Assembly: GCA_963721725.1 (NCBI GenBank)
Contig: CAVRLX010000016.1
Coordinates: 620,001-684,000 of the forward strand
Direction: 5' to 3'
Length of the DNA: 64,000 nt
From: RI-153 sp963721725
Lineage (GTDB): Bacteria; Chloroflexota; Anaerolineae; Caldilineales; Caldilineaceae
Each line of letters starts with the position of its first letter. Positions within the stretch are counted from its first letter, which is position 1. Of this stretch, positions 48,405 to 57,701 are shown piece after piece. Made by a program: the position numbers and the translations under genes. The notes beneath the pieces are model-generated. The model had not been told where the DNA came from. It did not search any database and saw only the letters and a program-made list of their open reading frames with translations.

Positions 48405-48968
48405 CTATGCTTCGTCACACGAATGGGTCGCGTGGCGCAGCAATGACCCGTGCAACTTCTGCAACAACCGCTGTAATTCTACGATTTCATCTTGTGCAAG
48501 TTCCCCGGCCAGTTCGTTCAAAAAATGCATATGGCCTGGGCTAGACGCCCGCACTAGATCGCGCCCGGCGTCGGTAAGGCGGATCTGAAACTGACGTAGA
48601 TCGGCGCGATCAATCTCGCGGGTGATCAGCCCCTGCTCTTCCAATGATCGCAGGTGGGCACTGACTGTATTCTTGCTCAGCCTTTGGAACTGGCTCAATT
48701 GGGTGGGCGATAGTGTGCCCCCCAATTGCTCTTCCATAAACAGATGCCAGAGCAATCGCCAGCGCGGCGACGATAAATTTTCGTCACGCATGCGTTCCGA
48801 CGTTGCCATGTCATAGGCGTTGGCCGCCATCTTCACCAACCGCAAAAGTTCGACGCCATAAAGCTCTGCCACGCCCATGTCAGCCATAATTTGGCGGAAA
48901 ACTTCTCGGCGCTTGTTCCAGTCCGAGGTTTGAATAGATTTTTCTTGAGCGCCTTCCATCTTTGTCAT
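48405..48968 (-). CDS. MarR family transcriptional regulator
   Basis: 187 residues from ATG 48968; the longer frame to 49034 has no ribosome site. The winged helix is LSPTQLSQFQRLSKNTVSAHLRSLEEQGLITREIDRADLRQFQIRLTDAGRDL, with the DxR wing motif. It is the first gene of the exporter operon and probably represses it, with release by a toxic ligand. Confidence 0.9.
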   Translation of the reverse strand: MTKMEGAQEKSIQTSDWNKRREVFRQIMADMGVAELYGVELLRLVKMAANAYDMATSERMRDENLSSPRWRLLWHLFMEEQLGGTLSPTQLSQFQRLSKNTVSAHLRSLEEQGLITREIDRADLRQFQIRLTDAGRDLVRASSPGHMHFLNELAGELAQDEIVELQRLLQKLHGSLLRHATHSCDEA

Positions 48969-49035
48969 GGATAGAATTGTACGTCTACGAACTAATTTGT
49001 GCAAAAAATAGTACACATTCAATCTCAATAACAAA

Positions 49036-49068
49036 AAGACCCGTTGCCTTTCAAAGGCAACGGGTCTT
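49036..49068 (-). terminator. Terminator after tRNA-Arg
   Basis: AAGACCCGTTGCC-TTTCAAA-GGCAACGGGTCTT, with a T run on the minus strand (ACAAAAAG on the plus strand). Placed just after the tRNA 3' end. Confidence 0.85.
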
Positions 49069-49073
49069 GGGAG

Positions 49074-49145
49074 TACCCCCGACAGGACTTGAACCTGTGC
49101 TTCTGGCTCCGGAGGCCAGCGCTCTATCCACTGAGCTACGGGGGC
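49074..49145 (-). tRNA. tRNA-Arg (anticodon CCG)
   Basis: Reads GCCCCCG-TA-GCTCAGTGGATAGAGC, then anticodon arm CTGGC-CTCCGGA-GCCAG with CCG in positions 34-36. The T arm is CAGG-TTCAAGT-CCTG, and the acceptor closes with CGGGGGT and discriminator A. CCA is not encoded. Confidence 0.95.
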
Positions 49146-49167
49146 AAATGAAAATTCACCTTCTTTA

Positions 49168-49209
49168 GTAACGATTCAGGTGCGTCGCACCCTAGACCTG
49201 TATCGTTAC
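49168..49209. mobile_element. Palindromic IS66-like MITE, 42 bp, best-preserved copy, with 8-bp TSD
   Basis: GTAACGATTCAGGTGCGTCGCACCCTAGACCTGTATCGTTAC: terminal arms GTAACGAT/ATCGTTAC and inner arms GGTGCG/CGCACC. Flanked by exact CTTCTTTA at 49160-49167 and 49210-49217. It lies 22 bases from the tRNA-Arg 5' end. Confidence 0.8.
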
Positions 49210-49406
49210 CTTCTTTATATCATTCTTAGGCTACTTTAATCAAATTCTTCAGGCAGGGTTCATGGAGACGCTTACACCTTGTCTCGTGTCTATCCTCTAT
49301 CGTTCTCTCTGTTCCCATTGCTGCGATAAACAGATGACATTCCCTTTTCTCTATGCTATGATTTCCCTGTATCGCATCCACCCTGCCACCTGTTTGGGAG
49401 AATCCT

Positions 49407-50655
49407 GTGTCCCGCTCCAATTCTTCGCCTGTCGCATCTGCGCTCTCTCCCGCAGATCGGATCAATACGTTCGGCACAACCGTATTTAGCGAGTTCACCG
49501 CCCTAGCTTTGGAGAGCAAGGCCATGAATTTGGGCCAGGGATTCCCCGACTTTCCCGCGCCGGCCTTTATCAAAGAAGCCGCCCAACAAGCGCTGGCCCG
49601 CGATTTTAACCAATACAGCCGTGGGGCCGGCCATCCGCGGCTGGTCAACGCCATTGCCAGGGTCTATAGCCCGCTCTTTGGCCGCCCAGATCGATCCCAT
49701 GAATGAGATCGTAGTAACGGTGGGCGCAACCGAGGGCATTTTTGCCACTGTCCAGGCGCTGATCAACCCCGGCGACGAAGTGATCCTCATCGAGCCATTT
49801 TACGACAGCTACCCGGCTTCGGTGATCATGGCGGGCGGAACCCCGGTCTATGTGCCGTTGCGTCCGCAAGCAGGGGCCAGCAGCGCCGCCGAATGGGTGT
49901 TGGATATGGACGAATTGGCCGCGGCTTTTTCGCCGCGTACGAAACTGCTCGTGATCAACACGCCGCAGAACCCCGTGGGCAAAGTCTTTAGCCTGGGCGA
50001 ACTGGCCGCGATTGCCGAATTGGTGCAAGAGCATAATATCTTTGTGCTCAGCGATGAGGTCTACGAGTGGATGGTCTATGGCGAGGCCGAGCATATTCGC
50101 ATGGCTACTTTGCCCGGTATGGGCGAGCGCACGGTGACGCTGGGCAGCGCGGGCAAGACCTTTTCGGTGACAGGCTGGAAGATCGGCTGGGCGATTGCTC
50201 CCCAACCGCTGGCCCATGCCGTGCTCATGGCCCACCAATGGATCCCGTTCTGTGTGGCGACGCCGCTGCAAGAGGCCGTGGGCATCGCCTTTGAACAGGC
50301 CGAGGCGTTGGGCTATTTTGGCGAGTTGCAGCGCATGTACCAACAGAAGCGCGATACATTGCTCTCGGCGCTTACCTCTGCCGGGTTGCCAGCCATGACG
50401 CCGGACGGTTCCTACTTTATTTTGGTGGATACAAGCCACTTGCCCACGCCCGCGTTTGGCAACGACGACCCGCGCGATTTCAACATCTGCCGTTGGTTGA
50501 CCTCCCATGTGGGCGTCGCCGCCATTCCGCCTTCGGCTTTTTACAGTCCGGAACACAAATATTTGGCCCAAAATTTAGCGCGCTTCTGTTATTGCAAAAC
50601 AGAAACTGTTCTAAACGAGGCGGCTCGTCGGTTGCGAGCCAATCTTTCGGTTTAA
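49407..50655 (+). CDS. PLP-dependent class I/II aminotransferase (one frameshift)
   Basis: Starts at GTG 49407 with GGGAG upstream. One extra C at about 49686 breaks the frame: the repaired text is SPLFGRQIDPMNEIVVTVGATEGIF. The PLP-binding Lys is in SAGKTFSVTGWKIGWAIAP; NTPQNPVGKVF and the terminal Arg region IPPSAFY...RFCYCKTE follow. The pattern is that of kynurenine/methionine aminotransferases (class I, subgroup I-gamma). Likely role: transamination of methionine, glutamine or aromatic amino acids. Confidence 0.9.
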
Positions 50656-50767
50656 TCTCCACCGCATTATAGACAGCGCAGCAGCACACAACGCCATTTT
50701 TTAAGCAGCAGAAACGATTCCTGGGTGGCGCTGCGCAGTATAACAACACGAAAGGACACTGGCTGCC

Positions 50768-52276
50768 ATGAATTTGCAGGCTATTCCAGGCAATATTGTT
50801 GAACTGGCAACCGATTGCATTGTCGTCAATCTATTTGAGGGCGTGCGCGAACCTGATGGCGCAACCGGTGCTGTGAATACGGCCTTAAACGGGGCGATTA
50901 CCCGCCTGATCCAGTCTGGGGATTTCACCGGCGAGGCGGGCAAAACGGCTATGCTCTATACCAACGGCGAGATTCCAGCCAGCCGTGTTTTGATGGTGGG
51001 GTTGGGGCGCGCCGAGAAGTTTGATCTGCATGGGGTGCGCAACGCCGCCGCTTTGGCCGTGCGCGAATTGCAAAAATACAAGGGTATTGCCAGCGTTGCC
51101 ACGGTTGTCCACGGCGCGGACATCGGCGGGCTGGATGTGAAAGCAGCCAGCCAAGCTGTGGCCGAAGGGACACTCTTGGCCGCCTATCGGGTGAAAAAAT
51201 ATCGGCGCAAAGGCGATGATGTGCGCCTCAACGCCGTGGTGATCGTCGAGTTCGACTCGTCGAAACTGGCTGCTGTTGAAGCAGGTGTGGAGCGCGGAGA
51301 GATCATTGCACGCTCTGTTTGCAAAGCGCGTGATTTTGTCAGCGAACCGCCCAATATTCTGACGCCGGGGGAACTGGCGGCGCGGGCGCGTCGTATAGCC
51401 GAGGATGTGGGCCTGCAATATGCCGTGTTGGGCGAGACCGAAATGCAGGAGGCGGGCATGAAAATTTTGCTGGCTGTGAGTTCGGGTAGCCAGCACGCCG
51501 CCCAGATGGTGATCCTTGAACATGCCCCCGAAGGCCACGAAACCGACCCGCCGATTGTGCTGGTGGGCAAGGGGATCACCTTTGATACCGGCGGCATCAG
51601 CATCAAGCCTGCCGACGAGATGTGGCGTATGAAAAACGACATGGGCGGCGCGGCGGCGGTGATTGCGGCCATGGAGGCCATCGGGCGCTTGGATCTGCCC
51701 CGGCATGTAATCGGTGTGGCGCCCTGTGTGGAAAACATGCCTGACGGCAAAGCCTATCGACCGGGCGATATTCTCACCGGCATGAAGGGCAAAACCGCCG
51801 AGATCATCAGCACCGACGCCGAAGGCCGTCTGATTTTGGCCGATGCCCTGGCCTATGTCAGCCGCTTCAAGCCCGCCGCTGTGATCGATCTGGCAACGTT
51901 GACCGGCGCAGTGGGGATTGCCCTGGGCAAAGTGGCGGCGGGCTGTTTTGCCAATAACGAGGTACTACAAGATTCGCTGTTGGCGGCATCCAAGCGCAGC
52001 GGCGAACGGCTGTGGCCTATGCCCATGTGGGACGAATATAAAGATCCGATCCGCAGCGACATGGCTGAGGTGAAAAACAGCGGCGGACGTTATGGCGGTG
52101 TCAGCACCAGCGCCAAATTTATTGAACATTTTACCGAAGGCTATCCCTGGGCACATTTGGACATTGCCAATATGGTCTGGAGCGATAGCGCCAAAACAGA
52201 TACACCCAAAGGGGCAACCGGCTTTGGGGTGCGTCTCTTGGTTGAATTAATTTCGCAGCCCGAACCGATTGTGTGA
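50768..52276 (+). CDS. pepA: Leucyl aminopeptidase, M17 family (PepA)
   Basis: 502 residues, normal for the family. The C-terminal catalytic domain shows the metal-ligand motifs GKGITFDTGGISIKP (Lys and Asp near residues 269-274), MKNDMGGAAAV and STDAEGRLILADAL (Asp and Glu about 349-351). Cytoplasmic hexamer removing N-terminal residues from peptides. The upstream aminotransferase is about 110 bases away, so a shared amino-acid recycling role is possible. Confidence 0.95.
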   Translation: MNLQAIPGNIVELATDCIVVNLFEGVREPDGATGAVNTALNGAITRLIQSGDFTGEAGKTAMLYTNGEIPASRVLMVGLGRAEKFDLHGVRNAAALAVRELQKYKGIASVATVVHGADIGGLDVKAASQAVAEGTLLAAYRVKKYRRKGDDVRLNAVVIVEFDSSKLAAVEAGVERGEIIARSVCKARDFVSEPPNILTPGELAARARRIAEDVGLQYAVLGETEMQEAGMKILLAVSSGSQHAAQMVILEHAPEGHETDPPIVLVGKGITFDTGGISIKPADEMWRMKNDMGGAAAVIAAMEAIGRLDLPRHVIGVAPCVENMPDGKAYRPGDILTGMKGKTAEIISTDAEGRLILADALAYVSRFKPAAVIDLATLTGAVGIALGKVAAGCFANNEVLQDSLLAASKRSGERLWPMPMWDEYKDPIRSDMAEVKNSGGRYGGVSTSAKFIEHFTEGYPWAHLDIANMVWSDSAKTDTPKGATGFGVRLLVELISQPEPIV

Positions 52277-52324
52277 TGATGGGTGTATCCAAATCCACTT
52301 CTATCCCGCAGGAGAGATCTCCCT

Positions 52325-53044
52325 ATGCAGCGATTACAGAATAAGCACGTAAAATCCGCCATCGTGGCTCTGGGCGTTGCCCTGGGCAGTAGCCTGCTGT
52401 GGAGCGGCGGCGCATTGGCGGCGAGTGCACCCCAAGAAAGTGGCGGTGTCTCGGCCTCGACGATTGGTACGGTCATGTTTCTGTTGGTGGCCGCGGCCAT
52501 CTGTGTGGAGCGGATCATCGAGTTGCTGTGGAATTATCTGGAGTGGATCCTGGTGCGGTTTGGGCGTTGGCGGCCCGGTAATCTCAAATCGCCCAGCTAT
52601 GTGCAGTTCAAAAGCGGCACAAGCCTGTTGGCGGCGCTTTTTCTGGGGGTGGTCGTGGCAAATTACAGCGGGATGCATCTATTGGATTATCTTCAGCCAT
52701 TGATCCCGACCTTCTTACGCAATGTCCTTGCCAATTGGGATATTATCGTGACGGGGATCGTGATTGGGGCGGCCACCAAGCCCATTCATGATATTTTGGG
52801 GATTGTAACCCATACCAAGAATCTGCTTGCCAGCAGCGCCGTGAAACAGCGCGAACAGGCTGGCGCTGCCCTGGCCGAAGGCATCTTCCGCTTGGAACAG
52901 GCCGACTCTATCTATCAAGTGGATGTGCCGGGGATGGGTGCAACCCGTGTGGCGGGTCGCAGTGATGAGACGGAGCGTACCCCATCGGGCCGGATTGAGC
53001 ATTATGCAGACCTAATCCACAATAATTTGTATATCGGGTCGTAA
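52325..53044 (+). CDS. Hypothetical membrane protein with signal peptide
   Basis: 239 residues from ATG 52325. An N-terminal signal (IVALGVALGSSLLWSGGALAAS, cleavable after ALA) is followed by three membrane segments near 45-70, 98-117 and 137-160. The C-terminal 70 residues are soluble, with VKQREQAGAALAEGIFRLEQAD. Family not recognised. It follows pepA by 48 bases, before a terminator, so it may be co-transcribed. Confidence 0.6.
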   Translation: MQRLQNKHVKSAIVALGVALGSSLLWSGGALAASAPQESGGVSASTIGTVMFLLVAAAICVERIIELLWNYLEWILVRFGRWRPGNLKSPSYVQFKSGTSLLAALFLGVVVANYSGMHLLDYLQPLIPTFLRNVLANWDIIVTGIVIGAATKPIHDILGIVTHTKNLLASSAVKQREQAGAALAEGIFRLEQADSIYQVDVPGMGATRVAGRSDETERTPSGRIEHYADLIHNNLYIGS

Positions 53045-53060
53045 GCTTTGGGTGAAATAA

Positions 53061-53096
53061 AAAGGCCAGCCCGTGGTGTGGGCTGGCCTTTTTTGA
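53061..53096 (+). terminator. Terminator
   Basis: AAAGGCCAGCCC / GGGCTGGCCTTT with a 7-base loop and a T run to 53094. It ends the pepA-side transcript; the opposing gene stops at 53102. Confidence 0.9.
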
Positions 53097-53101
53097 TACA
53101 G

Positions 53102-53560
53102 TTAGGCCGCTTTGGCGGTTTGGGTGGCGGGGCGGTGGGTGCGATGCCAGATCAGGGCAGCGATACCGATGACGACGGGGACACTAGCAATCACCGGCCA
53201 GGGCCACACGGCTGATTCTGGCTGTGCAGCAAAGAGCGCGTGGCGGGCGGCGTGTTGGCGGTGTGCTGCTAATAATGCCGTCTTCAATTGTTGGCGAAAT
53301 TCGTATGCGGGCTGTACGGCAGGCAGTAGCGCGCAGAGATCCATTTCCAACGCGCCATCAGCCGCCGTGGCTGCGGGGTGTTTCCCTGCGCCAGCGGTCG
53401 CCTTCGTTGTGGATGCGTGGCCGCGTGGGTCAAAAATCTCAAACGGGCTTTGCCACCACTCGGCGACTTTCCAATCCCACATTTGCCACTGAGAGACCCA
53501 TGTCGAACTGCTATCCCACCATGCGCCTACCTGGGAGAATCGTCTTTCCGTCCCGTTCAT
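53102..53560 (-). CDS. Single-span membrane protein, probable partner of the ECF sigma factor
   Basis: 152 residues. The N-terminus is Trp-rich (VGAWWDSSSTWVSQWQMWDWK), then comes a region with PAYEFRQQLKTALLAAHRQ, and a C-terminal membrane helix (WPVIASVPVVIGIAALIW) with a short basic tail. The stop of the sigma gene overlaps its start by ATGA. This is the position of an anti-sigma factor, but no zinc-finger motif (HxxxCxxC) is present, so the role is inferred from context. Confidence 0.6.
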   Translation of the reverse strand: MNGTERRFSQVGAWWDSSSTWVSQWQMWDWKVAEWWQSPFEIFDPRGHASTTKATAGAGKHPAATAADGALEMDLCALLPAVQPAYEFRQQLKTALLAAHRQHAARHALFAAQPESAVWPWPVIASVPVVIGIAALIWHRTHRPATQTAKAA

Positions 53561-54225
53561 TGATTTTCCTCACCTATCTCAGGTAGTTCAGTTTGCAGAT
53601 CTTGGCGCAAAGCCGCCAACGTGCGAAAGTAGAGTGACTTAATTGCGCCTTCGCTTTTGTCCATTAAACTGCCAATCTCAAGATTGGAAAGGCGACTGCC
53701 AAACTTATAGATCAACAGATCTTGACGGTCACCAGGCAGGCGCTTAATGGCGTCCCACAGGGCGGCATGTTCTTCGTCGCGCTCCACCACCTCGGCGGGT
53801 TCCATGCGCTTGCGCCCCGGCAATTGTAGATCGTCAAATGAGAGGAAACGGCGACGGCTCTGGTCGCGATGCCAGTTGGCGACCAAGTTGTGGGCAATGC
53901 GGAAGAGCCACGCCCCAAAGGGCAACCCGCGATCTTCGTAGGTGTGCAGCCGCGAGAGCGCCCGAAAAAAGGTGCGCGCCGTCAGATCTTCGGCGTCATG
54001 GACATTGTTGACCCGATTAAAAATGTAGGCGTAGATACGATCCACATACTGCTCGTACAACGCCCCAAACGCCTCGGGATCTTGTTTAGCCTGGGCCACT
54101 AATAGGGCCTCGCTGTGTTGTGTGGCTGGTTCTGCTTTGCCAGGCGTAGCTAAAGACGAGCGGACCTCTCGATCATCTGCCTGCCCCTCATGTTCTGTTT
54201 GTTTGCCACGGGTCACACTGTCCAT
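53557..54225 (-). CDS. ECF-type RNA polymerase sigma factor
   Basis: About 222 residues; ATG 54225 or 54237. Region 2 is ALYEQYVDRIYAYIFNRVNNVHDAEDLTARTFFRALSRL, and FGAWLFRIAHNLVANWHRDQSRR is the -10 recognition part. Region 4 is AIKRLPGDRQDLLIYKFGSRLSNLEIGSLMDKSEGAIKSLYFRTLAALR. A 55-residue charged N-terminal extension precedes region 2. It likely directs a stress regulon, held by the downstream membrane protein. Confidence 0.93.
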   Translation of the reverse strand: MDSVTRGKQTEHEGQADDREVRSSLATPGKAEPATQHSEALLVAQAKQDPEAFGALYEQYVDRIYAYIFNRVNNVHDAEDLTARTFFRALSRLHTYEDRGLPFGAWLFRIAHNLVANWHRDQSRRRFLSFDDLQLPGRKRMEPAEVVERDEEHAALWDAIKRLPGDRQDLLIYKFGSRLSNLEIGSLMDKSEGAIKSLYFRTLAALRQDLQTELPEIGEENQ

Positions 54226-54394
54226 AGAAGATAACACGCCAGATCCCTATTGGTTACGCACGTCGAAAGAGCCAGGAACAGGCCAACATCCTCATCCCAT
54301 ACCCTGGCATTATAGAAGCCAGAGAGATCCTGGGCAAACTAGCAGTATAACGCACAGTCTGCCCGGAATGGTTCCTGCCCAAAGCGGAAATTGT

Positions 54395-54423
54395 TTGTTG
54401 GCATCCCATAGCTGTGCTATAGT
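54395..54423 (+). promoter_or_regulatory. dnaN: Sigma-70 type promoter of dnaN
   Basis: TTGTTG (54395-54400), 17-bp spacer, TATAGT (54418-54423), 91 bases before the GTG start. Confidence 0.6.
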
Positions 54424-54514
54424 AGATCGTAATGCAAAGACCCAATTCAACCCTTGGCGTCAGCGATTCTCAGACCCATTTGACGCTCCTTTTTACCCAG
54501 CGCAGGAGGCAAAC

Positions 54515-55729
54515 GTGCGTGTCAGTTGCTTTCAAGAAAATCTAGCCAAAGGGCTTTCTGTGGTTGGGCGTGCCGTTGCCTCGCGCAGTACATTGCCCGT
54601 CTTAGGCAATATCTTAATCGAGGCCAAAGATAACCAACTGCGCCTTTCTGCCACCAATTTAGAGATCGGCATCAATTGTTGGATCGGCGCACGCGTCGAG
54701 GATGAAGGCGCGATTACCGTGCCCGCTCGCCTACTTTCCGAATTTGTCAATAGCCTACCGCCTGAACGCATTGACATGGAGCTTGCCGTACGCACACAGA
54801 CATTGCACCTGAAGTGTGCGCGCTTTGATGCCAACATTAAGGGCATTGACGCTTCGGAATTTCCCATTGTGCCCACGGTGGACAATGGCAATGGGCCGGA
54901 ACAGACTGCCGAGGTGTTGGAGGGGAGCACGATTGCGCTGGAAACCGCCGGGCTGCGCAAGATGATCGATCAGGTGGTCTTTGCCGCCGCCACCGATGAA
55001 AGCCGACCCACGTTGACCGGCGTCGAGGTCTCGTTCAAAGAGAGCCGCCTGAGCATGGCTGCCACCGACGGCTATCGGCTCAGCGTGCGCAGTGTGGAGC
55101 TAGATCATTCCCTGCGCGAGGAGATGGTGGTGATCATCCCCGCCAAGAGCCTGGGCGAGCTGGCGCGTGTGATTGCCGACGCCGACGAAGAACGCTCGGT
55201 GCAAGTGACGGTGACGCAGGCGCGCAATCAGATTCTGTTTCGCGTGTGGGGCAAAGGCAACGAGGCACGCGGCGCTTTTCAACAGGTGGATGTGGTCAGT
55301 TCGTTGATTGATGCCCGCTTCCCCGACTATCGGGCGATTATCCCCAAAAGCCACAGTACGCGCACCGTCGTCACTACCGATTCGCTGCTGAAGGCCGTGC
55401 GTGTTTCGCAGCTTTTTGCCCGCGACAACGCCAATATTATCCGCGTGGCAATTGTGCCCAGCAACGGGGAGGGTCAAGGGGCGATTCGCCTGACAGCAAC
55501 CAGCGCTGAAATGGGCGACAATGTGAATGAGTTGGACGCCATGGTGGATGGCATTGAACTGGAGATCGCCTTTAACGCCCGCTATCTCATCGACGTGCTC
55601 AGTCAGATCAGCGAGCCGCAGGTGGTGCTGGAAACCACACAGCCCAATCGCCCCGGCACCATTCGCCCGGTGGGTGTGGGCAACGAGGAATTTCTGCATG
55701 TGGTCATGCCCATGCATCCGCCGCGGTAG
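54515..55729 (+). CDS. dnaN: DNA polymerase III beta subunit (sliding clamp)
   Basis: 404 residues from GTG 54515, chosen because AGGAGG (54504-54509) lies 5 bases upstream and the protein then begins RVSCFQENLAKGLSVVGRAV; the frame is open further upstream but not clamp-like. Three clamp folds are present, with SRSTLPVLGNILIEA early, RLSVRSVELD in the middle and the C-terminal sequence VMPMHPPR close to the VMPMR(L/I) end. It encircles DNA and tethers the polymerase. dnaA is not next to it, so this is probably not an origin-flanking dnaA-dnaN unit. Confidence 0.95.
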   Translation: MRVSCFQENLAKGLSVVGRAVASRSTLPVLGNILIEAKDNQLRLSATNLEIGINCWIGARVEDEGAITVPARLLSEFVNSLPPERIDMELAVRTQTLHLKCARFDANIKGIDASEFPIVPTVDNGNGPEQTAEVLEGSTIALETAGLRKMIDQVVFAAATDESRPTLTGVEVSFKESRLSMAATDGYRLSVRSVELDHSLREEMVVIIPAKSLGELARVIADADEERSVQVTVTQARNQILFRVWGKGNEARGAFQQVDVVSSLIDARFPDYRAIIPKSHSTRTVVTTDSLLKAVRVSQLFARDNANIIRVAIVPSNGEGQGAIRLTATSAEMGDNVNELDAMVDGIELEIAFNARYLIDVLSQISEPQVVLETTQPNRPGTIRPVGVGNEEFLHVVMPMHPPR

Positions 55730-55750
55730 GTATATGCGAGGTGATGCTCA

Positions 55751-56047
55751 ATGCTCCAGTTTGAATGGGATGAATACAAGGCTCATCAAAATATCCACAA
55801 GCATGGGGTTGAGTTTGACGAGGCGCAGAGTATCTTCGCAGACACCTTTTCGCTGACTCTTGCCGATACAGATCATTCAAATGATGAAGATCGATTCGTA
55901 GAGATCGGCTATTCCCAGAAGGGGCGGCTACTGGTCGTCATCTATGTTGAGCGGGCAGACCGAATTCGCATCATTAGCAGTCGGCTTGCCACAAGAAATG
56001 AGCGAAGAGTTTATGAATCACGAAAACAGACACCTGGCAGAAATTGA
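55751..56047 (+). CDS. brnT: BrnT family toxin
   Basis: 98 residues beginning with the BrnT hallmark FEWDEYKAHQNIHKHGVEFDEAQSIF, then DEDRFVEIGYSQKGRLLVVIYVERADRIRIISSRLATRNERRVYE. The fold is RelE/barnase-like with RNase activity in Brucella BrnT. The final residues overlap the antitoxin gene, and expression is expected to be autoregulated by the pair. Confidence 0.88.
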   Translation: MLQFEWDEYKAHQNIHKHGVEFDEAQSIFADTFSLTLADTDHSNDEDRFVEIGYSQKGRLLVVIYVERADRIRIISSRLATRNERRVYESRKQTPGRN

Positions 56048-56345
56048 AGAAATGCAACCTGAGTATGACTTTAGTGAGGCGATTCAAGGGCGACATGCAC
56101 AACGCTATGCGGAGGGGCATCTAACTACTATCTATAAAGAGGATGGTAGTGTAGAAGTGCGAGAGTATCGACCTGCACAAGGCGCGGTCACTCTTGATCC
56201 CGACGTCGCCGAGATGTTTCCCACGGCAGCAGCGGTAAACGAAGCCCTGCGCTTTCTCCTGCGCGTTGCCCGGAAAAACGAGCAGATCGCCACAGAGCAA
56301 CAAACGGCAGCGGATCCAGCCGCCGTCACCGAACCCACCGCCTAA
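56013..56345 (+). CDS. BrnA-like antitoxin
   Basis: About 110 residues from ATG 56013 (or 55998), overlapping the toxin gene by about 35 bases. The C-terminal half has VTLDPDVAEMFPTAAAVNEALRFLLRVARK, which resembles the ribbon-helix-helix segment of BrnA/CopG antitoxins (strand plus two helices). The N-terminal half would bind the toxin. Confidence 0.7.
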   Translation: MNHENRHLAEIEEMQPEYDFSEAIQGRHAQRYAEGHLTTIYKEDGSVEVREYRPAQGAVTLDPDVAEMFPTAAAVNEALRFLLRVARKNEQIATEQQTAADPAAVTEPTA

Positions 56346-56380
56346 CTCCATCCCCCGAAGAGAGACCTACGGAGAGACCT

Positions 56381-56737
56381 ATGGCCGAAGAGACGATTTT
56401 CAGCAAGATCATCCGCAAAGAGATCCCGTCAGACATGGTCTATCAAGACGAACTGGTAACGGCTTTTCGCGACATTAACCCGCAAGCGCCCACACATATT
56501 TTGATCGTCCCCAATAAGTTGATCCCCACGGTCAATGACATCAGCGCCGAGGACGAAGCCGTGCTGGGACGGCTTTTTACCGTGGCGGCAAAGATTGCCC
56601 AAGATGAAGGCATTGCCGCCGATGGCTATCGGCTGCTGGTCAATTGCAACAAACATGGCGGGCAAGAGGTCTATCATCTGCACATGCACTTGCTGGGCGG
56701 GCGTCCGCTGGGCCCAATGTTGACCCGCCGAGAGTAG
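56381..56737 (+). CDS. HIT family nucleotide hydrolase/transferase (HINT-like)
   Basis: 118 residues beginning ETIFSKIIRKEIPSDMVYQDE, with IVPNKLIPTV and the histidine triad YHLHMHLLGG near the C-terminus (about residues 102-111). This is the widespread PKCI/HINT type, an adenosine phosphoramidase. The ribosome site GGAGAG is upstream. Confidence 0.95.
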   Translation: MAEETIFSKIIRKEIPSDMVYQDELVTAFRDINPQAPTHILIVPNKLIPTVNDISAEDEAVLGRLFTVAAKIAQDEGIAADGYRLLVNCNKHGGQEVYHLHMHLLGGRPLGPMLTRRE

Positions 56738-56767
56738 CGAATGGTAGGACTTGAGGCGTGGTTGTAT

Positions 56768-56835
56768 GAAAACGAGTAAGGAGTAATGAATAGGGCAACA
56801 GCCATCTACTCATTACTCCTTACTCGTTTTGCCAA
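56768..56835. repeat. Heptamer hairpin AACGAGTAAGGAGTAATGAATAGG
   Basis: AAAACGAGTAAGGAGTAATGAATAGGGC faces CTACTCATTACTCCTTACTCGTTTT, an almost perfect hairpin of about 24 bp with a short loop. It is the best example of the GAGTAA family; it sits between convergent genes and may end both transcripts. Confidence 0.85.
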
Positions 56836-56852
56836 CCAAATTCCCCGCCGCC

Positions 56853-57701
56853 TCACCCCACATGGGCATGGATCAAGCGCTTCTCCGCCCGGTGCAGCAG
56901 CGACATCACTGCCAGTACCATTACAAAGACGCTGGCTTGGGTTAACACAATTGTTGCCCCCGACGCCACGTCCACATAGAAACTTAGATACATCCCCACA
57001 AATCCAGTCAGCGCGCCGATGCCTGTGGAAAGCAAAATCATGCGGTTGAAACTATCGGTGAGCAGCCGCGCCGTGATGGCAGGCGTCACCAGGGCTGCGG
57101 CAATCAGCGTTACCCCTAGAATTTGCATAGACGCAATCAGTACGCCGGCCAGAATCAGGGCAAAGGCGGTGTCAATCCATTCGGTGTTCACGCCATAGAC
57201 GTTGGCAACTTCAGCATCAAAGGTGGTAAAGAGCAGTTGTTTGTACAAAAAGAAAATGGCAACAACGGTCAGGAGGCTGACGGCTGCGATCACCCACAGA
57301 TCTTGCGTGGTGACACCCAAAATGTTGCCAAAAAGGGCAGCATCAAACGAGCGCGTGAAGCTGCGATAGCGGCTGATCAGGGCTACGCCAATCGCAAAGC
57401 TGGCCGTGGTGATCACGCCGATGGCGGCATCCGCGCCAATGCGGGTGCGGCGCACGGTCTGGTTAATCAGCACGGCCGCCAAAAAGCCCCACAGCCCCGC
57501 GCCCAGATAGAAATTCCATTGCATCACAAACGAGACCACGGCGCCGCCAAAGATGGCGTGAGACAGTCCATGCCCAATGTAGCTCATGCCGCGCAACACA
57601 ATATAGACGCCAATCAGGCCGCACAGCCCGCCCGCCATCACCGCCGCCAGCGTGCCATTGCGGAAAAATTCAAACTGGAAGGGTTCTAGTAGAAAGTCCA
57701 T
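56853..57701 (-). CDS. znuB: Zinc/manganese ABC transporter permease (ZnuB-like)
   Basis: 282 residues from ATG 57701, overlapping the ATPase gene's end by 32 bases. About eight membrane segments; it has GGLCGLIGVYIVLRGMSYIGHGLSHAIFGGAV and the later GVTLIAAALVTPAITARLLTDSF, the ABC-3 family pattern. It forms the metal channel with the ATPase and binding protein encoded upstream. Confidence 0.92.
   Translation of the reverse strand: MDFLLEPFQFEFFRNGTLAAVMAGGLCGLIGVYIVLRGMSYIGHGLSHAIFGGAVVSFVMQWNFYLGAGLWGFLAAVLINQTVRRTRIGADAAIGVITTASFAIGVALISRYRSFTRSFDAALFGNILGVTTQDLWVIAAVSLLTVVAIFFLYKQLLFTTFDAEVANVYGVNTEWIDTAFALILAGVLIASMQILGVTLIAAALVTPAITARLLTDSFNRMILLSTGIGALTGFVGMYLSFYVDVASGATIVLTQASVFVMVLAVMSLLHRAEKRLIHAHVG

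Noticed and set aside
54122..54514. N-terminal extension of the beta clamp
   Set aside because: The frame is open, but the added residues are not clamp-like and overlap the sigma factor gene and dnaN promoter; the GTG at 54515 has an ideal AGGAGG.
54238..55729. Replication origin near dnaN
   Set aside because: No dnaA gene, no cluster of DnaA boxes and no AT-rich unwinding region were seen around dnaN.
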